A DNA stretch of 64,000 nucleotides, taken from NCBI RefSeq assembly GCF_000499845.2, contig NC_023755.2, positions 1,815,530 through 1,879,529 of the forward strand, in the 5' to 3' direction. The translations under genes and the position numbers were made by a program. Below, piece by piece: positions 1-13,500 of this stretch (position 1 is its first letter; each line of letters begins with the position of its first letter). The notes under the pieces were generated by a model, which had not been told where the DNA came from, did not search any database, and saw only the letters and a list, made by a program, of their open reading frames with translations. The stretch is from Phaseolus vulgaris (taxonomy: Eukaryota > Streptophyta > Magnoliopsida > Fabales > Fabaceae).

Positions 1-360
1 TTTTTTCATAATACATTTAATATTTAAAGATTTTATAAAATATATAAAGGAGATACATATTTAATATATTTATTTTACTTTTAATTGTATTTTAATAAAA
101 ATAATATTTTTTATTCAAAATATTAAAAACAGTTTTTGTGTATTTTTTTATATATAATTACTACTATTAATATTACTTTTTATTTAAAATAGATAAAGAT
201 ATAAAGTGCCTCTTTCTTGAAAATATTTGAATAATTACTTTAGATAATAACTTTAGTTTTAAATATTGAAACATTCCTAGTTACATCATTAAAAAAATCT
301 TATGATAATTATATATATAATTTATATTATCGTTAAATAATATTACAAAATAATATCTCT
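1..360. other. AT-rich intergenic DNA
   Basis: Very AT-rich sequence with many short A and T runs. I see no open frame, splice-like exon or structured repeat here. It abuts the truncated left edge of a copia remnant. Confidence 0.6.
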
Positions 361-2035
361 TGACCAACCTTCTTTTCCCATGCCAAGAAGTTTAGCACCC
401 ATTACCAAACCTTCTCCAACCGACCTTCCTGTTCGACGATCCAGTCGCACATCAACCCAACCTTCCTGGCTTCAAGACTACGTAACGGGATCCCAAGCCA
501 ATCATTCGACCACTGTCCAAGACCGACAGAATGGAACCAGGTATCCTATGCATCATTTTCTTTCTAATTCACGATTTTCTTCTACACATAGTGCATATCT
601 TGCTAACATCACAGCCACCAAAGAACCTCACACTTATGCTCAAGCTATCCTTGATCCAAATTGGCAAAAAGCAATGGACGAAGAGCTTTCCGCCTTGCAG
701 CTAAATCAAACGTGGACCTTGACATCGTTACCCGCTGGACAGATATAAGGCGCGCCTTGTCGCAAAGGGGTACACTCAGATTGAAGGTGTCGACTATTCT
801 GAAACTTTTTCACCAACAGCAAAATTAACAACGTGTCTCCTCACCATTGCAGCAGCCAGAAATTGGTTTACTCACCAGCTAGATGTGCAAAATGCCTTCT
901 TACATGGCACATTGCATGAAATTATTTACATGGACTTGCCACCCGGACATCATCGACAGGGGAGAACATTGTATGTCGACTCAACAAATCCCTTTATGGT
1001 CTCAAACAAGCATCTCGAACATGGTTTTCAACATTTTCTTATGTGATTAAATCTGTAGGATTTCAACAGTCCAAGACAGATTACTCTCTATTCACAAGAC
1101 AGAATAACTCATCATTTACTGCCCTTTTGATTTATGTGGATGATATTCTTCTGACAGGAAATGATTTGACAGAAATTTTCAGCGTGTTAAAGATTGTTTA
1201 TTACAACAATTCGCATTAAAGATCTTGGAGACCTAAAATATTTTCTAGGGATTGAATTTTCCCGTTTCAAAGCTGGTATTTACATGTCCCAAAGAAAATA
1301 TGCGCTTGATATTTTGCAGGATACGGGACTCACAAGTGCTCGTCCAGACAAATTTCCAATGGAGCAATACCTAAAACTCACACCAGACGATGGAGTGGAG
1401 AGTTATTAAAGGATCCAGTCAAATACAGGCGACTCGTGGGACGACTGATATACCTCACGGTTACTCGGCCTGACATAGCATTTTCGGTTCGGACCCTAAG
1501 TCAATATATACAGGATGGAAACCTCATTGGGATGCCGCAATTCGAGTCCTAAAGTACATCAAAGATTGTTATTGCCATCCGAAAACAATCTGACATTGAC
1601 AACTTATTGCGACTCAGACTGGGGAGGTTGTCAGACAACTCGGAGATCAGTATCTGGATATTGCATTTTTCTTGGTTCATCTATTATCTCATGGAAGTCA
1701 AAAAAACAGACAAACGTATCAAGATCATCAGCGGAAGCACAGAATACCGCGCAATGGCCAATACTTGTTTGGAGATAGTTTGGTTGCGATATCGGTTGCA
1801 GGATTTAAAGGTGTCATGTAACTTGCCAGCTCAACTTTTCTGTGACAATCAAGCGGCATTACATATAGCAGCAAACCCAGTATTTCATAAACGCACAAAA
1901 CACATTGAGATAGACTGCCACATTGTGCGAGAAAAATTACAAGCTGGAATAATCAGTCCTTCATATGTACCGACACAGTATCAGCTCGCAGATATTTTTA
2001 CGAAGGCATTGGGCAAGGAACATTTTTGACGCTAC
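361..2035 (+). pseudogene. Ty1/copia reverse transcriptase and RNase H remnant
   Basis: Decayed pol of a Ty1/copia retrotransposon. In order one can read the linker before RT (YAQAILDPNWQKAMDEEL, near 630-690), the RT fingers ([13 protein letters not shown] near 737), [10 protein letters not shown] (near 880), the catalytic YVDD box (near 1135), the LGDLKYFLGIEFS segment (near 1212-1260), [20 protein letters not shown] (near 1425-1485), and RNase H from CDSDWGGC (near 1610) to the family tail QLADIFTKALGKEHF ending near 2026. Several frame changes break it: between LPAG and [10 protein letters not shown] about 20 codons are missing with a shift, and others occur near 1000, 1190, 1410 and 1740. 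Gag, protease and integrase are absent, so this is the 3' part of an element. It cannot encode a working polymerase. Confidence 0.93.
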
Positions 2036-2262
2036 GACACAAGTTGGGGTTCTTGATCTTCACCTACCAATTATTGTATGCAATATTTGACGATATTGTA
2101 CCCAATTATATGCAATTAATTTAATAATTATAGAATCTCATGATTAGTATCCTACCTACTTAGATTGTAATTTGGGAGAGAGAAACTCCCTATATATTAC
2201 ATCAGAGAATAAGAAACATCTTTTCTTCTTACCATTTTTTATCATTTTCTTATACAAACTTT
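2036..2262 (+). repeat. Probable 3' LTR remnant of the copia element
   Basis: The sequence directly downstream of the RNase H tail contains a purine-rich GGGAGAGAGAAA stretch (near 2173) followed by a TATATATTA promoter-like run (near 2191), as expected for U3/R of a copia LTR. No second LTR exists in the window to confirm the borders, so both ends are estimates. Confidence 0.45.
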
Positions 2263-3790
2263 TATAAAAAAAGTAAAAAAAGTATTTTTAATAAAATAAT
2301 AGTTATTTTAAAATCAAATCTAAATAAGTAATTTTATTTTTTATATGATTTTTTTTAATATATATCAAGCTATTTGTTAGGTAGTTACAACTATTACAAA
2401 CTATTTGTATTATCTGCATAAAAAGAAGAAGTGAAACAAGAAGAGAGAAGAGAATTATATATAGTTTTATATTAGATTCAATTTGATGAACAGGGAAAAA
2501 AGATGAAGTGAAACAATAGGATAGAAGACAGAATTATATATGGTTTTATATTAGATTCAATTTAATGAACCAGGAAAGGAAGTTTTTTTTTATCTTAAAC
2601 ATTTGTAATAATGATATTTTTTAACCTAAAATTGGATAAATTGTTAACTGGGAAAGCATAACTTGGTTTTGGTATATGTGCATAGTAAATATCTATTTGA
2701 TTTTATCTAATTTTTTTATTTAATTAGTAGATAGACATGTGTATAAAGATTAATAAAATTAAATAGTTTCTTTTTTAATGGGCTTTGGCTTGAGCTACAG
2801 TCCAGCCCACTTAATTATACTTTTATAATAAAACAATTTCTTTTATTTTATTGTATAACTATTTTATGTTAAAAATGAAAATGAAATTTAAATAAAATAA
2901 ATATTAATATCATTATACATTATTGAAATTATCAATTTTTTGAAAAAGTCTACTAAAAAGAAAGTATATAAATTTTCAATTTTTTTAGCATGGGAATGTT
3001 TTTAGCCTTTTATAGCCAACCGAGATTTATTTTGCTGTTTCGCAAGAAAATTCAATTATTTTTTAGAAAGTTTCTAAAATTATATTATCATTCTAATTTT
3101 TTTAACTTAATTTCTTTTTTAAATCTTACTAATTTTTTTTATTAATATTTCTTTTTAAGGACAAATATAACATTTTCTCATGTTTTACCCTGAATAAAAC
3201 TCATGAGTATAAGTTCAAGAGTATTTTTTACAAATTTTGATATTCTCACTCATATTTTAAATATAAATACAAAATAAATACAAAGAAAATTGATTAAATA
3301 AAAATAAGGATGTTACAAATAAGTTCGAAAACAATCCAGTAATAGAAAGTGTATAATTAAATAAAAATGAGAAAAAATGTTTATTCATGCCTTTATTTTG
3401 CTTGATATTAATCGAATGAACATTAAATCAATCATAACAATATGAAACAACACTCAATTTTGTCCCTTTTATTTTTTATTTTTTATGCTACAGTCCAAGT
3501 AATTAGAATTAATATTGATTTTTTTTATATTTATAATTTTTTTTCCTTTTTCTTCCAACTTTATAGTAACATGTAAACAACAAAAATCTCATTCTATAGT
3601 CTAAGTTTTCTTTCTTTCTTTAGTTATTTAAATTTCACCACTTTTAATTTTCTTTTAAAATATTTCAATACATTTGACTAAAATTGACTCACTTGCTTAT
3701 TTTTTAATAAAAAGTGTAAATATATATATATATATATTTGTTTTTTTTCAAATTTCTATTTATTTTTATTGTCTCTTTTCTTCTTATAAA

Positions 3791-3828
<38 letters not shown>

Positions 3829-4133
3829 AAAATTTACACCGGGTTTTTAAGTATTTAAATATTATAAAGAACATTCTTGAAACTTTGGTGATAATGTATC
3901 ACTTCAAAAAATGAAAAACAAATCGTGATATTGTGATCTACCATTTATTATATAAAAAGTGAAAGTATTTTATGAGTTACTTTAACTCTAATCTTATTTG
4001 GAAATAACTATAATTCTTAGCCAAAATTGTTTTGAATGACTCTAATTTTCAAACACAATATGCTGACCTTATTTAGAAATAAGTATAATTTGTGGTCAAT
4101 ATTATTTTGAATGAGCATCATTTTCAATCACTC
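2263..4133. other. AT-rich intergenic DNA with a partial local duplication
   Basis: No gene is visible. A stretch near 2425-2490 (agagaattatatatagttttatatt and following) recurs imperfectly at about 2525-2580, a small direct duplication of roughly 80-90 bp spacing. The rest is AT-rich with microsatellites listed separately. Confidence 0.5.
3718..3825. repeat. (TA)n microsatellites
   Basis: Two TA dinucleotide tracts at about 3718-3740 and 3793-3825, separated by T-rich sequence. They are seen directly and are likely length-polymorphic. Confidence 0.9.
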
Positions 4134-7100
4134 GATAGTCTTGGTTTGAGCAAAAATTTATGAAAAAAATCTTCTGAAATAGTTTTTTCCTGATATTTCA
4201 CTAAAGAATCTTCACTGAATTCGGGACAAAACGCAACACATTTTATATCAAACGGATGAGTATTTTGACCTACGAAAAAAATAAAACAGTTTCACACACG
4301 AATGAACCTTCCTTTCAGCCCTGACAGTGATCAATAAAAAATCTATTGCCAATCTTGTGGGACGAATCTGGGGCTCAAATCTTAGCCAAAACTCAATAGA
4401 CATAGTGACGAATGTCTGGTAAGAATTTCAGACCAAAAAACCCAAGGAGTAAGGCGTAGTAAATCCCAGACCGAGAGTGCACAAAAGTGGTTTTCCAAAA
4501 ACAAAACGTCCTGGTTTTCTTCCCCGTATCTTCTTTTTGTAATTCGTTTATGGACGTGCCTCCTTACCTGGGTGCAAATAACATATGAAAGTACTTGTGT
4601 GAATTTTTTCAGCACAATACGGACGCAGAATAAAAATTTCAGAAAGTATGGCGAAATTTCAAAAGTTTTGGTAGAGGATAGCCTTGGTTTGAGCGAAAAA
4701 TTCTGAAAAACTCTCCCGAAATAGTTTTTTTCCTGAAATTCCACATAAGAATCTCCACTGAATTCGGGACAAAACGCGACAAATTTCAGGTCAAACGGAT
4801 GAGTATTGACCCACGAAAAAAATCAAAGAGTTTCACACACGAAACGAACCTTCCTTTCAGCCCTGGCAGTGATCAATAAAAAATTTATTGTCAATCTTGT
4901 GGGACGAATCTGGGGCTCAAATCTCAGCCAAAACTCAATACACACAGTGACGAACGTCTGGTAAAAATTTCAGCCAAAACACCCAAGGAGTAAGGCGTAG
5001 TAAGTCCTAAACCGAGAGTGAACAAAATTAGTTTTCCGAAAACAAAACGTCCTGATTTTTCTTCCCCGTATCTTCTTTTTGTGATTCGTTTCTGGACGTG
5101 CCTCCTTACCTGGGTGCAAAAAACATATGAGAGTACTTGTGTGAATTTTTTCAGCGTAATACAGATGCGGAATAAAAATTGCAGAAAGTAGGGTGAAATT
5201 TCAAAAGTTTTGGTAGAGGATAGCCTTGGTTTGAGCGAAAATATTTGAAAAATTCTCCCGAAATAGTTTTTACCTGATATTCCACGTAATAATATTCACT
5301 GAATTCGGGACAAAATGCGACAAATTTCAGGTTAAACGGATGAGTATTGACCCACGAAAAAAATCAAACAGTTTCACACACGAACGAACCTTCCTTTCAG
5401 TCCTGGCAGTGATCAATAAAATATTTATTACCAATCTTGTGGGACGAATTTGGGGCTCAAATCTTAGCAAAAACTCAATACACACAGTGATGAACGTCTG
5501 GTAAAAATTTCAGCCCAAAACACCCAAGGAGTAAGGCGTAGTAAGTCCCAGACCGAGAGTGCACAAAACTGGTTTTCCGAAAACAAAACGTCCTGGCTTT
5601 TCTTCCCCGTATCTTCTTTTTGTGATTCGTTTATGGACGTGCCTCCTTACCTGGGCGCAAACAACATATGAAAGTACTTGTCTGATTTTTTCAGCGCAAT
5701 ACGGACGCAGAATAAAAATTGCAGAAAGTAGGACGAAATTTCACAAGTTTTGGTAGAGGATAGCCTTGGTTTGAGCGAAAATTTCTAAAAAATTCTCCCA
5801 AAATAGTTTTTTTTCCTAAAATTCCACGTAAGCATCTCCACTGAATTCGGGACAAAACGCGACAAATTTCAGGTGAAACGGATGAGTATTGAGCCATGAA
5901 AAAAATCAAGCAGTTTCACACCCAAACGAACCTTCCTTTTAGCCTGGCAGTGATCAATAAAAAATTTATTGCCAATCTTGTGGGACGAATCTGGGGCTAA
6001 ACTCTCAGCCAAAACTCAACAGACACAGTGACGAACGTCTGGTAAAAATTTCAGACCAAAAAACCCAAGGAATAAGGCGTAGTAAGTCCTAGACCAAGAG
6101 TGAACAAAACTGGTTTTCTGAAAACAAAACGTCCTGGCTTTTCTTTCCCGTATCTTCTTTTTGTAATTCGTTTATGAACGTGTCTCCTTAAATGGGTGCA
6201 AACAACATATGAAAGTACTTGTGTGAATTTTTTCAGCCCAATACGAACGCAGAATAAAAATTGCAGAAAGTAGGGCGAAATTTCACAAGTTTTGGTAGAT
6301 GATAGCCTAGGTTTGAGGGAAAATTGCTGAAAAATTCTCCCAAAATAGTTTTTTCCTGAAATTCCACGTAAGAATCTCCATTGAATTCAGGACAAACGCG
6401 AAAAGTTTCAGCTGAAACGGATGAGTATTGAGCCACGAAAAAAATCAAATAGTTTAACACACGAACGAACCTCCATTTCAATCCTGGCAGTGATAAATAA
6501 AGAATTTATTGCCAATCTTGTGGGACGAATCTGAGGCTCAAATCTTTGCCAAAACTCAACAGACACAGTGACGAACGTCTGGTAAAAATTTCAGACCAAA
6601 ACACCCAAGGAGTAAGGCGTAGTAAGTCCCAAACCGAGAGTGAACAAAACTGGTTTTCCGAAAACAAAACGCCTTGGTTTTCTTCCCTGTATTTTCTTTT
6701 TGTGATTCGTTTATGGACGTGCCTCCTTACCTGAGTGCAAACAACATATGAAAGTACTTGTGTGAATTTTTTCAGTGCAATACGGAGGCAGAATAAAAAT
6801 TGCAGAAAGTAGGGCGAAATTTCACAAGTGTTGGTAGAGGATAGCCTTGGTTTGAGCGAAAATTTTTGAAAAATTCTCCCGAAATAGTTTTTTCCTGTAA
6901 GAATCTCCACTGAATTCGGGACAAAACGCGACAAATTTCAGGTGAAACGGATGAGTATTGAGCCACGAAAAAAACAACCAGTTTAACACACAAACGATCC
7001 TTCCTTTCAGTGCTGGCAGTGATCAATAAAAAATTTATTGTCAATCTTGTGAGACGATTCTGGGGCTCAAATCTCAGCCAAAACTCAAAAGACACAATGA

Positions 7101-8445
7101 CGAACGTGTGTTAAAAATTTCATACCAAAACACCCAAGGAGTAAGGCGTAGTAAGTCCCAGATCGAGAGTGAACAAAACTTGTTTTCAAAAAACAAAACG
7201 TCCTGTCTTTTCTTCCCCGTATCTTGTTTTTGTGATTCGTTTGTGGACGTGCCTCTTTACCTGGGTGCAAACAACATATTAAAGTACTTGTGTGAATTTT
7301 TTTCAGCGCAATACGGACGCAGAATAAAAATTGCAGAAAGTAGGGCAAAATTTCACAAGTTTTGGTAGAGGATAGCCTTAGTTTGAGCGAAAATTTTTGA
7401 AAAATTCTCCCGAAATAGTTTTTTCCTGAAATTTCACGCAAAAATCTCCACTAAATTCGGAACAAAACACGATAAATTTCAGGTGAAATGAATGATTATT
7501 GACCACGAAAAAAATCAAATTGTTTGACACACGAACGAACCTTCCTTTCATCCCTGACAGTGATCAATAAAAAATTTATTGTCAATCTTGTGGGACAAAT
7601 CTGGGGCTCAAGTCTCAGCCAAAACCCAACAGACACAGTGACGAACAGCTGGTAAAAATTTCAGACCAAAACACCCAAGGAGTAAGGCGTAGTAAGTCCC
7701 AACCGAGAGTGAACAAAACTGGTTTTTCGAAAACAAAACGTCCTGGCTTTTCTTCCCCGTATCTTCTTTTTGTGATTCATTTATGGACATGCCTCCTTAC
7801 CTGGGTGCAAACAACATATGAAAGTACTTCTGTGAATTTTTTCAGCGTAAGACGGACGCAGAATAAAAATTACAGAACGTAGGGCGAAACTTCACCAGTT
7901 TTGGAGGAGGATAGCTTTGGTTTGAGATAAAATTTCAGAAAGATTCTCCTGAAATACCTTAAATTCCATGTAAGAATTTCCACTGAATTCAGGACAAAAA
8001 GCGACAAATTTCAAGTCAAACGGATGAGTATTGACCCACAAAAAAAATCGAACAGTTTCACACACGAACGAACCTTCCTTTTAGCTTTGACAGTGGTCAA
8101 TAAAAAATTTATTGCCAATCTTGTGAGACGAATATGGGGCTCAAATCTCAGCCAAAACTCAATGGACACAGTGACGAACGTCTGGTAAAAATTTCAGACC
8201 AAAACACCCAAAGAGTAAGGCGTAGTAAGTCCCAACCGAGAGTGAACAAAACTGGTTTTTCGAAAACAAAACGTCCTGGCTTTTCTTCCCCGTGTCTTTT
8301 TTTTTTATTCGTTTATGGACATGCCTCCTTACCTAGGTGCAAACAACATATGAAAGTACTTGTGTGATTTTTTTAGCGCAATACGAACGCAGAATAAAAA
8401 TTGCAGAAAGTAGAACGAAATTTCACAAGTTTTGATAGAGGATAG
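4134..8445. repeat. Satellite array, about 540-bp unit, eight tandem copies
   Basis: The phrase gatagccttggtttgag recurs at 4134, 4677, 5219, 5759, 6301, 6840, 7371 and 7910, and the array ends at the diverged 8441 copy. Spacings are 543, 542, 540, 542, 539, 531, 539 and 531 bp. Copies share nearly the whole unit, for example ttcgggacaaaacgcgac, gggacgaatctggggctc and acacccaaggagtaaggc, at roughly 85-95% identity by eye. The minus strand shows repeated open stretches of 100-140 codons, but unit lengths are not held to multiples of three and each copy carries different frame breaks, so I read it as non-coding. The size is close to the 528-bp subtelomeric khipu satellite of common bean, but I could not compare sequences. 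Confidence 0.95.
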
Positions 8446-10400
8446 ACTTCACAAAAATATTTTTGTTTTCTTAAACTTATTTTACCATTGTAGTTTTTTC
8501 CATAATCACCATTAAAGATCCAAACCTATTTTTGAACTTTGGTTAACAAACTCATCTTTGTTTTTTTAAAAAATTGGAAACTAGCAAAAATAACACACAA
8601 AGAAATGTCTCTCTTAATATATCAAGAAATAAGAAAAAAATTAGTTATCATGGTAACTAGTAACACAATGAACAAGTTTTATTCCAAACCCAAGTATTTT
8701 CCTTGGTCGGGAGCAAATCACAATTTCATAATTGTTAAAGACTAATAGACTAATGGTGTGTTTGTTTCTAAGCGCGAGGAAGAGGAAATTTGTGTTTTTT
8801 TTTGTTTCTTTCAATAATTTTGAAGGTGGGAGAGTGGACGGGGGAGATGATGAATGTCTTTTATTTGTGTTGATTTATGTAGGATTATTATATTTTACTC
8901 AAATACCATTGTACATACATTTTATTATAATATAAAAAATAAATTTTACATAAATTATTTAATAATTTAAAAAAATGTTTAATTATATCATTAGTAACAA
9001 CATATATTTATAAATGAGAAGCGTTGATGATCTACTTCAAGAAAAATTCCTTATGCCGAAATATTTATAATAACCTATTTTTTATATATTTGAATTAGAG
9101 ATAAAACAATACGATGTGATAATGTTTATGAATTTCTTTTAAGTTTTATTTCCTTCCAAAGAAATATAGTTCAAATTAATTGTGTAGATACTCTCCAACA
9201 ACACCAAAGGTTAAAATATATCAACATAATAATACCAAAAGTCTCATGTTTCAATTTCAATTTTTTACCATTTTTTTTTCGTATTTGAAACAAGTTGTAT
9301 AATCAAATCAAATTACATATCTAACTAATTGAAATATATATTTTTAAATTTTTTTTTGCATAAATAAACACTATTTTTTCATAGTTTAAATTTTTTTAAT
9401 ATTTTATTTTCGCCTTCATTTACATTGATTTTTTAAAATATTTTTTAATAATTTTTTATTACAACTTCCTTATTTTCAAACACTTTTTTTCGTCTTACCA
9501 TAGATGATATACTGTAAATTTAAATTCATATTTCATGCTTTGTTTTTATTTTTTACCTTGAAATTTAATATATGTAAAATATATAATTTATAAAATTATT
9601 TAAAAATTACTAAATAAATTATAGTAACTCACATTTTTAACAATTATTTAAAAATTTAATTAGCATGGTTCATTTAAATAAGAATGTACATAATACCTTA
9701 AGAATACTATTTGCAATAATTTTTTTATATTGTAAACGTAATTTATTTCTTAATATATTTTTTCATTTATTGAAGTTGTATTTTTTATATTTAAACAGAT
9801 ATGTCACTCTTACATTAAACTTTGTTATTTGTCATTCCAATATAAAAGTAAAGTTATGAATAAAACTTATTACATTTATTTTTTTCAGAAGTTGAATTGA
9901 CATTAAGAAAATTTAAATATATATTTATTCTCTAATTTTCTGATGTATATTTTAAAGTAAACAATAACTTAAATATGATAATTAAATGTGATAATTAATT
10001 TTAGTAATGTTATCTAAAGACTTTGATGAAAATAATATATCTTCTCACCAGATATAAATTACAAGTTATTATTATAATAAGTCAAGTTTTCAAAAATTAA
10101 TATATTATTTATATTAACAAAGAAATCTAAAATCACCCAAAATTTAACTATAAGAAAACCTACCCAAATACAATAACAAACAACACTAGTGTAATTTGTA
10201 TTGTAATATTCAATTTAATGACAACAGTTATGAAGAGATTTTTTTTAATATTTAAAGTAATTCCTATTGTAAGAGAAACTCAATGTAGTATTTTTAAACA
10301 ATTGTGGAAATTAATGAAATGCATAAAAAATATTGTTTTAATTTTTTTTTAATCCATTAAAAGTAAAAAAAAAAAGTGTAAAAAAAGCAAAGAAAATAGA
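8446..10400. other. AT-rich intergenic DNA upstream of the OSCP gene
   Basis: AT-rich and without recognisable coding sequence. Near 8750 the string ggtgtgtttgtttc resembles the edge of plant MITE or hAT-type insertions, but I found no matching inverted end. Nothing else stands out up to the 5' UTR of the ATP synthase gene. Confidence 0.5.
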
Positions 10401-10540
10401 AAAAAAAATGTTAAAATTTACTTCTGAGTCTTCATTAGCCCTATTCAGATTCAGTTCCTCTGTGTGTGCCTTTGTTTCTCTCCCGAACAACAGAACCAGA
10501 ATCAGTGACTCAAACTCCACAAAATTAGGGTTTTGCAGTG

Positions 10541-13500
10541 ATGGCACTGTGCAACCGCGTCAGATCGGGAATCTCCCTCTTCAACAAATCCACCCTCATC
10601 ACTTCCCACCGATCCGATCTCCACCGATCCCTCGTTGTTCCTTCCGTTTCCCTCGTAAGAATCATACACCAAACAATCTCAATCTCTCCTTCTGATTTCA
10701 TTTCCGTGCCCTCAATTCGTGTGAAATTTTTTGAATCTACGATTTGTATGCATTTTTATGTTTTGAATCACAACTTGCCTTCGTTTCGTTCCTATTCTTG
10801 TACAGGCCTCCAGAAATTATGCCAACGTGCCGGGAGCAAGGGACAGCAAAGTTAAGGTAAACGAATGCTTGGATTATGATTTATTTTATGTGATTCATTG
10901 AAGAAAAGAATATGCGTGGGAAACTGTGTGCATCGATGTGTTTTTTGGTTAAATAGTTTGTTGAATGGAGTGGTTATGTTTAGCAGAAGGGAATAGGAAT
11001 AGTCCTTCGCAGTGCAGCGAAAGATGTTTTGAATCCCTGCTGTGATGTTTTATATTTAGTGTGTCGATCGGGATTGCCTTGGAAGGAGATACCTTTGGGT
11101 AGCCAAAAGAATCTTCTTTTTAATCATGTATTCAGTTAGGGCTGATTGAACATTTGTAGAAAGTTTCTCTTTTCTCTCCCCTGTTTTGTTTGTTGTTGTT
11201 GTTATGCATCGTTTGATTTGGTTTTTCCTTGTCTTTTTTCTCTTCTGTTGCTTTTTAGGTCCCTTTGGCTTTGTTTGGAGGTTCAGGAAACTATGCATCT
11301 GCTTTGTACATTGCATCTGTGAAAGCTAATGCAATCGAAAAGGTCGAGTCTGAGATTTTGCAATTTGTTGAGGCAGTTAAGAATAGTTCCAAATTTTCAC
11401 AGTTTGTAAAGGATGTGTCTGTGGCTAAGGCTATTAGAGTAAAAGTCATCCAGGAGGTTTGTGGAGAAGCTAAGTTTTCAGACTTGACAAAGAATTTCCT
11501 TGGTAAGAAGTCTTTAATCCTCTAGTAGGCATGACACGTGTGAATTTCCTTCTGACTTTAGAGCATTAATCCTGAAAGATGTAATAGTTTTTTCTTTCCT
11601 GTTCTTCTATATATCTATATTTGGACATGTTATGCGAGTGTAAGCTAATTTTTGGAGGCACTGTGCTTTTTGTGCTATTATTACATTAGTAATAATTCTC
11701 ATGGTACTGTGGCAGCTATCTCATTGTTAAGCATTCACATCTTTCAGTGGATTTTATATTTGCATCTTCTTTTTACTTCCCTTGATTGGAAATTATACTT
11801 AAAATATAGCTCCATATCACCCAATTGTCTCCAATGTTGATTCCAGTCATATGAAACTTACTGCTAATTGACAGCTTAAGTGTGAAGCACCAGAATTCAG
11901 TGCTCTCTTTCTACTTAGCTTTGTCTGCGTGTGATTTATAAAACATTGAAACACATGTTCCAATTTTTTAAATACTAATATTTATTAATGTCTATAATCT
12001 ACAATAATATTTAAATAATAATTAAAATATATAAAGGGGGTGCCTCCATTAGTTTTAACATGATAGCTCAGGATTGGCTTTTCTCAGTGCACTTCATGAC
12101 CTTCCATTGACACATTGGCCAGTGTGGCCTTTAGTTTAGTTAAAAGTGGGTTTTCTGAACTTAGTTTTGGCCTACTATGGTGTTCCATAAAATGAAGGCA
12201 GTTTCACCTCTTTACTATTTGATTGTCATCCATCCCATCGAACTAAGTTCCTGATGTCATTAGGATCGATACTAACTGCAAGCTTCCCTGAGCTGTCACA
12301 TCACTTTATTTCAGTATAGAATTTTGGTTCTCCCAAAGCTTGGATAATTTAGCCTCAGTCTCTTGGACTGCATTATTTTGCAATGCTGTTACAGAAAATT
12401 GCAACTATTGAAATTGAGTTTCTAGATCTGAAAGCTTGGCTTCCATGTCATATCCTTTGGACACAATGGTATCTGGCAGATTGGACCAATAATAAAAAGA
12501 CCAAGGAGAAAAACATGTGTATTTTTGTATTACTGACTGATGGAATTGGGGAGGATTACTGCAAGACTATAACCTCCCGTCACAGAGGAAGTGCTTCAGA
12601 GAATAAACACTCTGCCGAAACCCTTAGCTGACAAAGTATAAAACAACAGGAATGCCCAGATATCCCATCACCTTCATTAACCCCTCTAAAACTATCACCC
12701 TTTTTTGGTAATGGCAGTGACGCCAAAACAGTAAGGAACACAAAAGAATTTAGTCATATGCTCCTTTCTTAATTCACATTGTATTTCTCCTAGTATAGAT
12801 GCTAAACTTAGGTCACTTCTCTGATGCTCAAGCTGGACCTATTCTACTTAGTTGACTTTATGCTAATTATATGAGTTTGGCCATGTTGAATAATACTTTT
12901 AAAAAGGATGCCTTTGGGAGTGTTACACAAACAGAAAAGGTCTGAAGTATGACAATCTCTCTCTCTCTCTCTCTCATTAAGTATGACAGCCAGTACTGTC
13001 AAAATATTATGTCAACTTGTTTGATGATACATGATTTTCCTCCTGTCAGTGTCAAGATGTGTTGCAGACATAGGTGGAATGATCAGGACGGTTCCTCCAA
13101 GGTGCTATATCATTGAAGTGGTGTGCAAAAATAGCCCCATTTTTTTGCATATTTTGTGCCTTATTGTCTCGGCAAGTAATAATTGTGTCTCTGCCTCTGG
13201 GCACTAGTTCCCCTCTCCTATCTCTTGTGCCCAACCCTTCCTATCTCTCTCTTATGTAACTCACAGCACTTTCTTCCCTCTCTGATTTCTGTTGCTGCTT
13301 CACTTTCTTCCCTTGTGCTTTCTCTGAGTCTCTTTTCTTCTCTGGTTGTGCTGTGGCTGTGTTATCTGGGTTCTTGCATGTATCAGTATTTAAATAGAAG
13401 ATAGATAGATATGGGCAAAGAACGGAAATTGAACCTGTGCATGGTGGATTCACCATCCACTGCCTTGATCAATTTGGTTACATCCACCTTTATACTATGT

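Noticed and set aside
4382..7790. Repeated 60-140-codon open frames in the 540-bp array, as if a tandem gene family
   Set aside because: They are the same stretch of a satellite unit; unit lengths are not multiples of three, breaks differ per copy, and no start, splice or domain logic exists.
10338..10547. Minus-strand 69-codon frame over the OSCP 5' UTR
   Set aside because: It overlaps the leader and start of a solid gene and begins in a homopolymer; no family match.
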